A stretch of DNA of 64,000 nt from an uncultured Prevotellaceae bacterium (GCA_946188395.1 CAMHUU010000013.1:1-64000); one strand, 5' to 3'; positions 17,771 to 25,087 are shown, counted from the first letter of the stretch. Notes: a model not told the origin generated them from the sequence alone. Numbers and translations: made by a program.

Positions 17771-17860
17771 CGTGCTTGCAAATTTAATCATTTTCTACAT
17801 CATTAAACTTAAAAAATGAAGAAATGCTGCACGCACAAACGTTAAATGATGTTATTTCGT
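17706..17860 (-). repeat. Duplicated upstream/leader block, copy 1
   Basis: About 150 bp covering the signal-peptide codons, the TAAATTTGC promoter box and sequence upstream of it. It aligns with 21631-21782 with only scattered substitutions and one small gap. The block ends at GTTAAATGATGTTATTTCG in both copies. Confidence 0.85.
17778..17786 (-). promoter_or_regulatory. Promoter -7 box (TAAATTTGC) of the 17150 lipoprotein
   Basis: Matches TAnnTTTGC on the minus strand, with only about 7 nt between the box and the ATG at 17770, which implies a nearly leaderless mRNA. The identical box precedes the serpin gene at 21703-21711. Confidence 0.55.
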
Positions 17861-18537
17861 CCCCTGGTCAAAAATGTTAAATGATAGCCACCAGAGTAGT
17901 CAGGCTCAGCCCAAGCGACTTCTTCGAGTTTGCTGATTTCCTCTACTAGCATCAGTAAGTCATTGGAATTGTTGACATTACTCTCAAATATCGTAAGGCC
18001 TGATAGAATCTGACTATTAGGATTATATGTCAGTTTATCCTTATATTTCTCTATTATAGCAGATACATCACCGCCATTTTTCATTTTTACCACTATTCTT
18101 GGTAGCATGAAAATCGGATAACTGTCTGTTTTCATCTCGTCGGTACGATAGCTGTTTGAGACATAGAATAACGGACTCTCAAAGTAAAGCTTCGAGGAAA
18201 CGAACCAGACAGAATCATTTCTCGGAGATATTTGTTCTATTATCGTTTTTTCTGTATCGGCAAGTTCTTTGAGAGCCGCTTTACCCTCATCATTGTGGGT
18301 GACAACCATCAGAGAGTATGGGGGTGTATCTTTCGGATGAAAACGAATGAAAGAGTCTCCATTCCAATAACCTCGAGTCTCACTGGCATAAGGCAGCGAG
18401 GAATAGAAGGTGACGTCAGCATGGGTGCTCACTGGTGTTATACTCGATTCCTCATTGTCTGAATCACAACTCACGATAAACCCTGTTACAAGGATTAGCG
18501 AAACCACAAAAAAAGATAATCTGAAATGCTTTTTCAT
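17842..18537 (-). CDS. Lipoprotein resembling a free-standing subtilase prodomain (I9/fervidolysin type)
   Basis: 231 residues from ATG 18537 (MKKHFRLSFFVVSLILVTGFIVSC lipobox). The C-terminal 90 residues, with LPRIVVKMKNGGDVSAIIEKYKDKL, SGLTIFESNVNN and LEEVAWAEPDYSG, match the beta-alpha-beta prodomain/inhibitor fold that precedes subtilisin-like catalytic domains. Here no Asp/His/Ser protease domain follows. A membrane-anchored protease inhibitor is a plausible role given the serpin 3 kb upstream. The last five residues are encoded by the duplicated leader block, so the natural end may have been altered. Confidence 0.6.
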   Translation of the reverse strand: MKKHFRLSFFVVSLILVTGFIVSCDSDNEESSITPVSTHADVTFYSSLPYASETRGYWNGDSFIRFHPKDTPPYSLMVVTHNDEGKAALKELADTEKTIIEQISPRNDSVWFVSSKLYFESPLFYVSNSYRTDEMKTDSYPIFMLPRIVVKMKNGGDVSAIIEKYKDKLTYNPNSQILSGLTIFESNVNNSNDLLMLVEEISKLEEVAWAEPDYSGGYHLTFLTRGRNNII

Positions 18538-18596
18538 ACTGTTCTTTTTAATCATGTTATTAATCATATTTAATCAGAGGGGCGCCCACTTGTTCA

Positions 18597-19829
18597 CTAT
18601 TTGATATTGAACCTCAAACCTAAGTTCAGGTTGAAGCTGAAGGGCTTGTCTTGATAGTAGGTGCGGACGTCGCTGCCGTTATCGAAGTAATAGCCCAAGC
18701 CAGGTTCTGCGTAGATACTAAATTGATTGGTAAGATTAAACTCTGCGCCTATACCTCCATTGACGGAGAACTGCAAGGGATGAATGCTGATGCTTTCACT
18801 TTGTTCCTTTCCCTTAGCTGTCGTGTAAAGACTGCCTTTTACCATTTTTTCCACCATGCCACCCGCTGAGACGTAGAAATTGACATAGCGACTTCCCCAC
18901 AGCAGGTAATTGGCATTGACGGGGATACCCACATACGATAGTGTCTGCTCTGCTTCCTGCCCACTCCTCCACTTAAGGTCAGAGCGAAGACGGGTATATG
19001 CCAAGCCGCTTTCTATGCTCCATCTGTCGTTGAGATGATAGCGTAGGGACAGTCCAAGGCGGACGGGCTGATGATGCGTCAGATTTGTTGAGTTGTTATT
19101 ATAATATTGAGTCTGGCCTGTCGGTTCGGATTTACCGTGATTATTTGAATGTTCACCCAAATAGCCAAAGTCACGTATAGAACTGTTACTACCAGCTAAG
19201 CCATTCGAAAGATAAACCTTAGCCATCAGACGACTGCCAGCAGGCGTTTGCTGACGGATGACGGAAGGCTCGTCCAATGTCTGGCGCTTGGGAGTCTCAA
19301 CTACCGAATGGGTATGACGGGGCTCTTGGTATTCACGCGTTTCCTGAGGTTGCATTTCTTGAGGCTGAGGGGTAGAGGGCTCTTCTTGAACTTCAACGGC
19401 TTTCGCTGTAGTCTGGTGAGTCTTTGCCTTCACAACTACAGGCTCAACTTTTGTCTGCTGAGATTCCTGATGATGGGGACGGCTTTGTGTGATGCCATTT
19501 GCTGAAGAAACGGGATGATCAAAACCGTCCCCGCGAGAGAGTTCTTCGTGATTCCGATCCAAAGCCAGATAACCCGCTGTAGCAACGACCAACACCGCAA
19601 CTGCTGCTATACGGCGCATCCACATCGGTACGGCTTTGACCTTCGGTCGAACCACCTCACGCTCGGAAGAGCTGATGCAAGCATCGTTCTTCTCTCTCTT
19701 AATCGGTGCTTTGGCTTTAGGCTTGTTGCTGGTCAGCGCCTTGTCTATTTTCTCCCACGATACCTCGGGGGCAGGCTGTCGGTAGTCTGCCATCTTTTGC
19801 TGCATCTGTTGTCTCCATTGTTCTTTCAT
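18597..19829 (-). CDS. Anti-sigma-like / TM / beta-barrel protein (module 2)
   Basis: 410 residues, same architecture as the 13761 protein. Cytoplasmic motif EQWRQQMQQKMADYRQPAPEVSWEKIDKAL, TM (about 73-92, RRIAAVAVLVVATAGYLAL), Pro/Gln/Glu-rich periplasmic linker, and a barrel ending KPFSFNLNLGLRFNIK. Between the motif and the TM it carries an extra segment around DACISSSEREVVRPKVK, absent from the module 1 paralog and encoded by a dispersed 80-bp repeat (19635-19714). Its start overlaps the sigma gene by 4 bp. Confidence 0.65.
   Translation of the reverse strand: MKEQWRQQMQQKMADYRQPAPEVSWEKIDKALTSNKPKAKAPIKREKNDACISSSEREVVRPKVKAVPMWMRRIAAVAVLVVATAGYLALDRNHEELSRGDGFDHPVSSANGITQSRPHHQESQQTKVEPVVVKAKTHQTTAKAVEVQEEPSTPQPQEMQPQETREYQEPRHTHSVVETPKRQTLDEPSVIRQQTPAGSRLMAKVYLSNGLAGSNSSIRDFGYLGEHSNNHGKSEPTGQTQYYNNNSTNLTHHQPVRLGLSLRYHLNDRWSIESGLAYTRLRSDLKWRSGQEAEQTLSYVGIPVNANYLLWGSRYVNFYVSAGGMVEKMVKGSLYTTAKGKEQSESISIHPLQFSVNGGIGAEFNLTNQFSIYAEPGLGYYFDNGSDVRTYYQDKPFSFNLNLGLRFNIK
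19635..19714 (-). repeat. Dispersed element A, copy 1 (ISSSER-encoding), inside the module 2 barrel gene
   Basis: About 80 bp, roughly 90% identical to 27000-27079 by eye. It contains two small hairpins, GACC-TTC-GGTC and GCTC-GGAA-GAGC. It is read in the same frame in both host genes and gives a peptide centred on ISSSER. Confidence 0.85.
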
Positions 19830-20383
19830 CGTGGGAAACGTGTTTGGTTATACTGTCTGATCATTTTCGCAAGCAGGTTCTTGGCCCTGCTGAGTTGAGA
19901 GGCTGAGGACTTTTCCTTGATACTGAGTAGTGAGGCTATCTCCTGATGGCTTTTGTTCTCGAAGACGTAGAGGTTGAATACCGTCCGATAGCCTGTGGGC
20001 AACTGGCTCACCATTCGGTGGATTTCCTCTGGCGGAACGTCGCTGATGGGTGGGTCGTCGACTTCTGGCTCGTCAGCCACCTCTTGGTCCAACAGCAACA
20101 ACTCGTGTCGTTTCGTATCCCTCAGGAACCTTAACGATTCATTGACGACGATTCTTGTGGCCCACGCCTTCAGCGATCCTGCCCCGCGATAAGTAAAATC
20201 TGAGATATGGGTAATGATGTGTATGAGCGACTCTTGGAACACGTCCTTCATGTCGTCCTCATCAGTGATGTAGCGTGAACAAACACCTGCCATCTGCTCA
20301 GCATAGAGGGTATAAAACTCACACATCGCCCCGTTGTCACCGTTGCGAAGCCGCTCTGCCAAGCGTTGTTCGTCAATTTCCAA
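19826..20383 (-). CDS. ECF RNA polymerase sigma factor (module 2)
   Basis: 185 residues. Region 2 has MCEFYTLYAEQMAGVCSRYITDEDDMKDVFQESLIHII, and region 4 has LPTGYRTVFNLYVFENKSHQEIASLLSIKEKSSASQLSRAKNLLAKM. The likely start is TTG 20383, since an in-frame stop lies just upstream and the next ATG would remove part of region 2. The TTG sits inside a heptad repeat (20374-20401). Closely related in layout to the 14936 sigma factor; the barrel/anti-sigma gene overlaps its end by 4 bp. Confidence 0.87.
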   Translation of the reverse strand: MEIDEQRLAERLRNGDNGAMCEFYTLYAEQMAGVCSRYITDEDDMKDVFQESLIHIITHISDFTYRGAGSLKAWATRIVVNESLRFLRDTKRHELLLLDQEVADEPEVDDPPISDVPPEEIHRMVSQLPTGYRTVFNLYVFENKSHQEIASLLSIKEKSSASQLSRAKNLLAKMIRQYNQTRFPR

Positions 20384-20401
20384 TTGTCAATTATCTAATC
20401 G
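20374..20401 (-). repeat. Heptad repeat containing the ECF start codon
   Basis: Plus-strand units CAATTTC, CAATTGT, CAATTAT, CTAATCG, period 7. The TTG start codon of the module 2 sigma gene (minus strand, 20383) falls within the second unit. Confidence 0.7.
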
Positions 20402-20420
20402 TTTCTTTTTTACGCTTTGT

Positions 20421-20454
20421 ACCTTCAGGTCAAAGAATGTTCAATGTTCAATCT
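20421..20454 (+). repeat. Dispersed repeat B, copy 2
   Basis: ACCTTCAGGTC followed by two GTTCAAT heptads (20439-20452). It matches 1107-1140 at 27 of 34 positions. The serpin stop codon (minus strand, 20448-20450) lies inside the second heptad. Confidence 0.75.
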
Positions 20455-21695
20455 CCCATATATTGTCCGATAAAGAAGATGGCTCCAGTGGACTTCTCGC
20501 TGATGACATAGAGGAACGGGCGAGTGGCGTGGAATTCGACATGCTGGGGTTCACCGGGGTCTAATGCCGTCATCTTTATACCAATCACGGTAACAGCGGC
20601 AGCCTCGGTACCTTCCTCGTTGAGTTTAATCTTGGCCACCTGCTTCATCAGGTCGATGCAGGTGGGAACATTGCAGAAGTCAGGGAACTCCGCAGCTGGG
20701 GTGAAAGCCTTTGGCATGCCCAATGCCGACATGATCGTTGTAAGATTGATATTCGACTCCGACTCGAAGCTAGGCAGTTTCACATCGACGATAGCATTGC
20801 CCATCCATTGGTATTGCAGCCAAGTCTCGGCAGTGAGCGTCGGCAGCACATCACTGACGGTCTTGCCCTCCTTGGGCAACAAGATAGTCATCGAGTAGGC
20901 GTTATTACCGTATGGCAATCGAAGTGCCTGACAATCGTCCGTCTCCGTGTAGTTGAATTCGTGCTCCTGATGCATCATGGGTACCTGTGTATCACCGTTG
21001 TATCCATGGAAGAGCTCATTCTTCGTGTTACCCTTATCGAACTTCTCCGACCAGGCACCTTTGAAGTAGATAGCATTGAGCAGATAGCTGACAGCATTAG
21101 GGTCGAACTCGTCTCCCGTGAGCACCTCGGGAATCATGCCTTCTGTATGGTCGCTGCCCCACTTGTTGATGACGCCGAGCGTCTTGCCGTCGTGAAAATC
21201 GCGCGTCTCAGGTGTTGCATCGTAGAAGGTCTTCGCCTTACTGATGAAGTCCGGCTTCAACTCGTAGTCTTTGTTCATGTAGATGTTGTTGGCTATCATC
21301 ACCTTCGTCAGCTTGTCCAGCTTAGGGGCTTCCGCCAGCATCTTCTGGCAGAAGGCGTTGATACCGTCAGCACCCGTCTCGCCAAAGCCCAGCACCTTGT
21401 TGATCTCAGCCTGCGTCTCGCCAGCAGCCCCATTGTTCAGCATGCCCAGCGCATAGGTGATGCTGATGGGCGATACTATTTCACTCTTCTGCGAGGTCAC
21501 TTGGCGAAACAGGTTAAAGGCAAAGTCGTTGTTGCTATTCACCAGCGTCTGCTCAGCTCGCGTCAGTGCAATGTCCTTCCGCTCGTTGTCTTCGTTCGAT
21601 AACGGCTCGTCAGGTGTAAACTGGTCATCACTGCTACAGGCTCCCAAACCGATTGCCATCATCAGGGCGACGGCTACCCATAATACATTCTTCAT
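20448..21695 (-). CDS. Lipoprotein serpin (serine protease inhibitor)
   Basis: 415 residues from ATG 21695 (lipobox GLGAC). Full-length serpin fold: NNDFAFNLFRQVTSQKSEIVSPISITYALGMLNNGAAGET near the start, and the signature FHATRPFLYVISEKSTGAIFFIGQ at the end. The reactive-loop hinge EEGTEAAAVT is intact, so the protein should be inhibitory. Counting from the hinge Gly (P15), P1 is Thr in IKMT-ALD, which suggests elastase-like rather than trypsin-like targets. It heads the colinear minus-strand run containing both ECF modules. Leader and promoter are duplicated at 17706-17860. Confidence 0.93.
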   Translation of the reverse strand: MKNVLWVAVALMMAIGLGACSSDDQFTPDEPLSNEDNERKDIALTRAEQTLVNSNNDFAFNLFRQVTSQKSEIVSPISITYALGMLNNGAAGETQAEINKVLGFGETGADGINAFCQKMLAEAPKLDKLTKVMIANNIYMNKDYELKPDFISKAKTFYDATPETRDFHDGKTLGVINKWGSDHTEGMIPEVLTGDEFDPNAVSYLLNAIYFKGAWSEKFDKGNTKNELFHGYNGDTQVPMMHQEHEFNYTETDDCQALRLPYGNNAYSMTILLPKEGKTVSDVLPTLTAETWLQYQWMGNAIVDVKLPSFESESNINLTTIMSALGMPKAFTPAAEFPDFCNVPTCIDLMKQVAKIKLNEEGTEAAAVTVIGIKMTALDPGEPQHVEFHATRPFLYVISEKSTGAIFFIGQYMGD

Positions 21696-21782
21696 TGTGC
21701 TTGCAAATTTAATCATTTTCTACATCATAAATCCAAAAAACGAAGAAATACTGCATGCTAAAGCGTTAAATGATGTTATTTC
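21631..21782 (-). repeat. Duplicated upstream/leader block, copy 2
   Basis: Covers the serpin signal-peptide codons, the promoter box at 21703-21711 and upstream sequence. It matches 17706-17860. Confidence 0.85.
21703..21711 (-). promoter_or_regulatory. Promoter -7 box (TAAATTTGC) of the serpin gene
   Basis: Minus-strand TAnnTTTGC, only about 7 nt before ATG 21695. This argues against the ATG at 21716, which would lie upstream of the transcription start. Confidence 0.55.
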
Positions 21783-21805
21783 GTGTTTTTTCGACATTTT
21801 TTCAT

Positions 21806-21814
21806 TACCTTTGC
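21806..21814 (+). promoter_or_regulatory. Promoter -7 box (TACCTTTGC) of the 21844 lipoprotein
   Basis: Consensus box 29 nt before the ATG, divergent from the serpin promoter about 95 bp away. Confidence 0.7.
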
Positions 21815-21843
21815 GCCCGATTTGAATTATAATTTTAATCCGT

Positions 21844-22359
21844 ATGAAAAAAATATTATTCCTGATGACCTTCGTGGTCAGCGTAGCCCTGGTGATGACC
21901 GGCTGCAAGAAAGACGAAGACACCGACTCAGAGTCTAACCGTCTGAAGTTTACCAACCAGATGATGCAGAACAAGACATCGTTCACATGGGAAGGTCGTG
22001 AAGTGGCCAAAGTCAAGAATGAAGGCGTTAAGAAGGAACGCTATTCCGTTCTGCGCTTCGACCGCGCCTCAACGGAATCGACCACCGGTACAGGCCGCCT
22101 CGTAGCTTTCACCAACTCATACAAGACCGACTTCGTGGAGAGCAGCGAGTTCAGATGGTATTTCAACAACGACTGCCTGTATCTGGAGTGGAAGAAGAGT
22201 GGTTGGCAGACCGCCCATGCCGAATATCGCACCAACGAAATCGTCGTTGACGGCAGCGGATTCCATGGTACATGGTACGAAAGTACCAGCTATCGTTGGG
22301 AGTTCAACTACATCGCCTCCTCGTTTAACGACTGGGACAAATACCCCGCCACAGACTAA
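21844..22359 (+). CDS. Small lipoprotein, function unknown
   Basis: 171 residues: signal peptide MKKILFLMTFVVSVALVMTGC (lipobox) and acidic spacer KKDEDTDSES. The beta-rich domain is rich in Trp/Tyr/Arg (FRWYFNNDCLYLEWKKSGWQTAHAEYR, FHGTWYESTSYRWEFNYI). No domain recognised. It is transcribed divergently from the serpin block and followed by a 530-bp repeat-filled spacer. Confidence 0.7.
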   Translation: MKKILFLMTFVVSVALVMTGCKKDEDTDSESNRLKFTNQMMQNKTSFTWEGREVAKVKNEGVKKERYSVLRFDRASTESTTGTGRLVAFTNSYKTDFVESSEFRWYFNNDCLYLEWKKSGWQTAHAEYRTNEIVVDGSGFHGTWYESTSYRWEFNYIASSFNDWDKYPATD

Positions 22360-22394
22360 GCTCCATAGGCGGTCAGTGTAAGACAACATCCATT

Positions 22395-22425
22395 GACACA
22401 GTGTGCCTGGCACCTTGTGACCTTT
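22395..22425 (+). repeat. GTGCCTGGCAC palindrome element, copy 1
   Basis: GACACAGTGTGCCTGGCACC then TTGTGACCTTT. The core GTGCCTGGCAC is an inverted repeat. The tail TGTGACC is shared with the copies at 24079, 25264/25286 and 25903. Confidence 0.75.
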
Positions 22426-22540
22426 AATAAGCGTCGTTCAGATAGTTCCTTTAAATCGTTCAGATAGGGCCTTATAGGGTATAGGCCCCATCCGAACGCG
22501 GTACGAGAGCCGTCCTGACAGGGACTCCGAGCCTACCTAG

Positions 22541-22606
22541 CAACCGTTTGCGTTAGCCCAAACAACCGTTTGCGCCTACGCAAACGACCGTGTGCGTATA
22601 CGCAAA
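22541..22606 (+). repeat. Three 22-bp tandem hairpin units
   Basis: Units begin at 22541, 22563 and 22585, each of the form C(A/G)ACCGTTTGCG-N-GCAAA. Units two and three can fold TTTGCG/TGTGCG against CGCAAA. Tandem repetition of small hairpins in a spacer suggests a repeat element or protein-binding array, not a terminator. Confidence 0.8.
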
Positions 22607-22831
22607 AGCTATCGTCGGATTTTTGAATGGGGGCACAGTTGGGGCGGGGTTGGGGCACCCTTTTTAGCAAACATGGCCCCTGAAAAATGCCTTTGTACAA
22701 AGGGATTCCAGAGAATTGGGGCACATGGGGCTATGTTTTTTTGTTTTTAGCATTATAGGGTAACAGCGTGCCTGTGAGCAAAATAATGTTAAATAAAACA
22801 AGAAATCCATTGCGGTTCCAAAAAATGTGTA

Positions 22832-22857
22832 TATCTTTGCGATATCAAATTGATATC
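22832..22857 (+). promoter_or_regulatory. SPFH promoter with palindrome at the transcription start
   Basis: TATCTTTGC (22832-22840) is followed directly by GATATCAA-A-TTGATATC (22841-22857), a perfect inverted repeat around one base. It would overlap the expected transcription start, a good place for a repressor. The second gene of the operon encodes a ribbon-helix-helix protein, so autoregulation is a reasonable guess. Confidence 0.6.
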
Positions 22858-22890
22858 ACTTTAAACTTAAACAATTAAAACTAAAGAACA

Positions 22891-23856
22891 ATGGAGAATC
22901 AAGAGTTCAATTTTAAAGGTTTAGTTCTTAACGGCTTCCTGATGTTGTTTGTCAACTTCGCCATGCTGATTTTGTCGATCGTTGGAATTGTCTACAGTGT
23001 CATCATGCTCGATGCCAGCGATGGTGCGGAAGGCGGCTGGTTGCTGGGAGGTAGTATATTACTGCTCGTAATAGACATCGTGATGTGGTGCGGCATGTTG
23101 CAGCTGGAGCCCAACGAGGCTCGCGTCACCACATGGTTTGGTAAGTATGCAGGCACCTTCGCGCAGACTGGTTTCTATTGGATTAACCCCTTCTATGGTA
23201 CTAAGAAGGTATCGCTGCGTGCGCGTAACCTCGATGCTGAACCTATCAAGGTGAACGACAAGACGGGTAACCCCGTGATGATTGGCCTCGTGCTGGTATG
23301 GAAGCTGAAGGACACCTATAAGGCGCTGTTTGAGGTCGATTCCCAGACGATGGCTGCTAATCCCAATAGCGTAGGTAGCGACACCAAGGGACTGATGAAT
23401 GCGCTGGAGAACTTCGTACGTGTTCAGAGTGATGCTGCGCTGCGCCAGGTGGCTGGACAGTATGCCTACGACGATGAGGATACGAAGGCTGGTGAGCCCA
23501 CGCTGCGTTCGAGTGCCGATGAGATTAACGAGCAGCTGGAGCAGAAGCTCGACGAGCGCCTGGCTCTGGCTGGTATCGAGGTGGTAGAGGCCCGTATCAA
23601 CTATCTGGCTTACGCTCCTGAGATTGCTGCTGTGATGCTGCGTCGCCAGCAGGCTTCGGCCATCATTACGGCCCGTGAGAAGATTGTGGAGGGTGCCGTA
23701 TCGATGGTAAAGATGGCTCTCGACAAGCTTTCGAGCGAGGAGATTGTAGAACTCGACGACGACAAGAAGGCCGCTATGGTCTCGAATCTGCTCGTTGTAC
23801 TCTGTGGTGACGAAAGTGCTCAGCCAGTTGTAAATACAGGAACACTTAACCATTGA
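22891..23856 (+). CDS. SPFH (stomatin/prohibitin/flotillin) domain membrane protein
   Basis: 321 residues. Two N-terminal TM segments (about 9-35 and 50-70) lead into the SPFH fold: [45 protein letters not shown] and then the helical [50 protein letters not shown] proteins form oligomeric scaffolds at membranes. The gene for a small ribbon-helix-helix protein follows 35 bp downstream, probably in one operon. Confidence 0.88.
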   Translation: MENQEFNFKGLVLNGFLMLFVNFAMLILSIVGIVYSVIMLDASDGAEGGWLLGGSILLLVIDIVMWCGMLQLEPNEARVTTWFGKYAGTFAQTGFYWINPFYGTKKVSLRARNLDAEPIKVNDKTGNPVMIGLVLVWKLKDTYKALFEVDSQTMAANPNSVGSDTKGLMNALENFVRVQSDAALRQVAGQYAYDDEDTKAGEPTLRSSADEINEQLEQKLDERLALAGIEVVEARINYLAYAPEIAAVMLRRQQASAIITAREKIVEGAVSMVKMALDKLSSEEIVELDDDKKAAMVSNLLVVLCGDESAQPVVNTGTLNH

Positions 23857-23857
23857 A

Positions 23858-23892
23858 CAATGCATAATTCACAATGCATAATTCATAATTAA
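23858..23892 (+). repeat. Five-unit heptad repeat between SPFH and RHH genes
   Basis: CAATGCA, TAATTCA, CAATGCA, TAATTCA, TAATTAA, period exactly 7. It fills the whole 35-bp spacer and its last base is the A of the RHH gene's ATG. Confidence 0.9.
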
Positions 23893-24104
23893 TGGCGAAG
23901 AAAGAGACCAAAAGTTTTATTCTACGCGTTGACGCTGAGACGATGGACGCAATAGAGGCCTGGGCTGCGGACGAGTTCCGCAGCACCAACGGCCAACTGC
24001 AGTGGATTATCACTGAGGCCCTGCGCAAAGCCAAACGTCTGCCTAAGAAACGCACGCCAAAAACTGAAGAAGAATCATGTAACAGCGTGCCTGGCACTGT
24101 GTGA
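23892..24104 (+). CDS. Small Arc-type ribbon-helix-helix DNA-binding protein
   Basis: 70 residues: KSFILRVDAETMDAIEAWAADEFRSTNGQLQWIITEALRKAKR fits the Arc/MetJ RHH pattern (strand FILRVD, two helices). It is followed by a basic tail RLPKKRTPKTEEE. The last eight residues, CNSVPGTV, are encoded by a dispersed GTGCCTGGCAC repeat, so the original stop was probably lost or replaced. Likely cotranscribed with SPFH and possibly its repressor. Confidence 0.75.
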   Translation: MAKKETKSFILRVDAETMDAIEAWAADEFRSTNGQLQWIITEALRKAKRLPKKRTPKTEEESCNSVPGTV

Positions 24105-24126
24105 CTGGCACTGTGTGACCTTTTAC
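24079..24126 (+). repeat. GTGCCTGGCAC palindrome element, copy 3, at converging gene ends
   Basis: TGTAACAGCGTGCCTGGCAC, then TGTGTGAC, then a second partial TGGCACTGTGTGACCTTTTA. It supplies the stop codon of the RHH gene (+) and abuts that of the acyltransferase (-, 24123-24125). Confidence 0.85.
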
Positions 24127-25052
24127 TTGCTGATAATGTGCTGTTTCCTGAAAAATAGGGGCGAGATTCTCAACACATCCATCATGTATCCAATACAGAG
24201 GCTACCACTGATACAGACTATCAGAGAAGCTATCAAGAACAGGATGCCTGTTTTATCGAATGCGAGCCATGGGACCATCTGTTTGCACAAGATAGTGAAT
24301 ATGGGCGAGAACGCATAAAGCAACAGGCTATTTCTGCCTAAGTATAATATGGAACTGCTGATTAACCGAGGAAAATACTTAAACGTAAAGAGGCAGCAAC
24401 TGATGATAAGATAGATAATAAGGATTCCCCCAAGTGTCGACGGGCTCAAATACTGTTCATGGAAGATGAGTAGCAAAAAAGCCAACAAGGCGAATGACGA
24501 TGACTGGAAAAAACGCTTGAAGTCCATATTGCATTGTCGCAGGACAATCCCCATTAGGAAGAAAACGGATAATGTGAACGAAAGAATCCCCAGCACATGG
24601 GAATACAGATATAGGGCGAGCCCCATCAGAATAAAACGTGTTACCTCTTTCGCATGGAAATAACGAAAGATGACGTAATAGGTAGCACTACAGAGCATCA
24701 GCGAGTGGAGATACCAGTATGGTCCCAAAGGATGAAGCAACAACTTGCTGATAAAAACGCCAAAGGTAAGGTGGTCTATATGCTCGTTGATGGGCAGCAA
24801 AGAAGCCATTACGATATATCCGGATTCCATAATTATATAAGGTATGGCAAGTCCTGAGATAGTTAGACGGAAATACTTCCATTTCTTGTTAATATTCATC
24901 AGATAGCCTGAAATAACCAGGAAAACAGGCATGTGAAAGGTATATGCCACAAGTTTTGCGTACGGATAAAGTTGTTCAAAATATACCAAATGGAAACTGA
25001 TGACCAAGATAATCATCACTCCCTTCAGATAATCTAATTCCTTTATCCGCAT
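24123..25052 (-). CDS. Membrane acyltransferase (acyltransferase 3 / OafA type)
   Basis: 309 residues, polytopic. It starts MRIKELDYLKGVMIILVISFHL, the family hallmark with the catalytic-site His in the first helix, then VFLVISGYLMN and about nine further TM helices. Such proteins O-acylate cell-surface sugars or similar acceptors. It is monocistronic, driven by TAACTTTGC at 25089-25097 within an extended promoter block shared with the TPR regulator gene. The stop codon lies at the edge of a repeat element. Confidence 0.85.
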   Translation of the reverse strand: MRIKELDYLKGVMIILVISFHLVYFEQLYPYAKLVAYTFHMPVFLVISGYLMNINKKWKYFRLTISGLAIPYIIMESGYIVMASLLPINEHIDHLTFGVFISKLLLHPLGPYWYLHSLMLCSATYYVIFRYFHAKEVTRFILMGLALYLYSHVLGILSFTLSVFFLMGIVLRQCNMDFKRFFQSSSFALLAFLLLIFHEQYLSPSTLGGILIIYLIISCCLFTFKYFPRLISSSILYLGRNSLLLYAFSPIFTILCKQMVPWLAFDKTGILFLIASLIVCISGSLCIGYMMDVLRISPLFFRKQHIISK

Positions 25053-25087
25053 GCTTTGCTAACTTTACGAGAATCACTCTTTTCTGT

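Larger units (their letters stand above)
22360..22890. other. Repeat-filled spacer
   Basis: No gene. It contains a GTGCCTGGCAC element (22395-22425), a direct repeat TCGTTCAGATAG at 22434 and 22456, three 22-bp hairpin units (22541-22606), a palindrome CCTTTGTACAAAGG (22690-22703), a G-rich tract with repeated TGGGGC, a partial TAACAGCGTGCCTG copy (22761-22774) and the SPFH promoter. Confidence 0.7.

Noticed and set aside
17842..18537. Subtilisin-family protease
   Set aside because: Only the prodomain-like part is present; no Asp/His/Ser catalytic segments occur in any frame nearby.
22541..22606. Tandem 22-bp units as a CRISPR array
   Set aside because: The units are directly adjacent without spacers and no cas genes are present.
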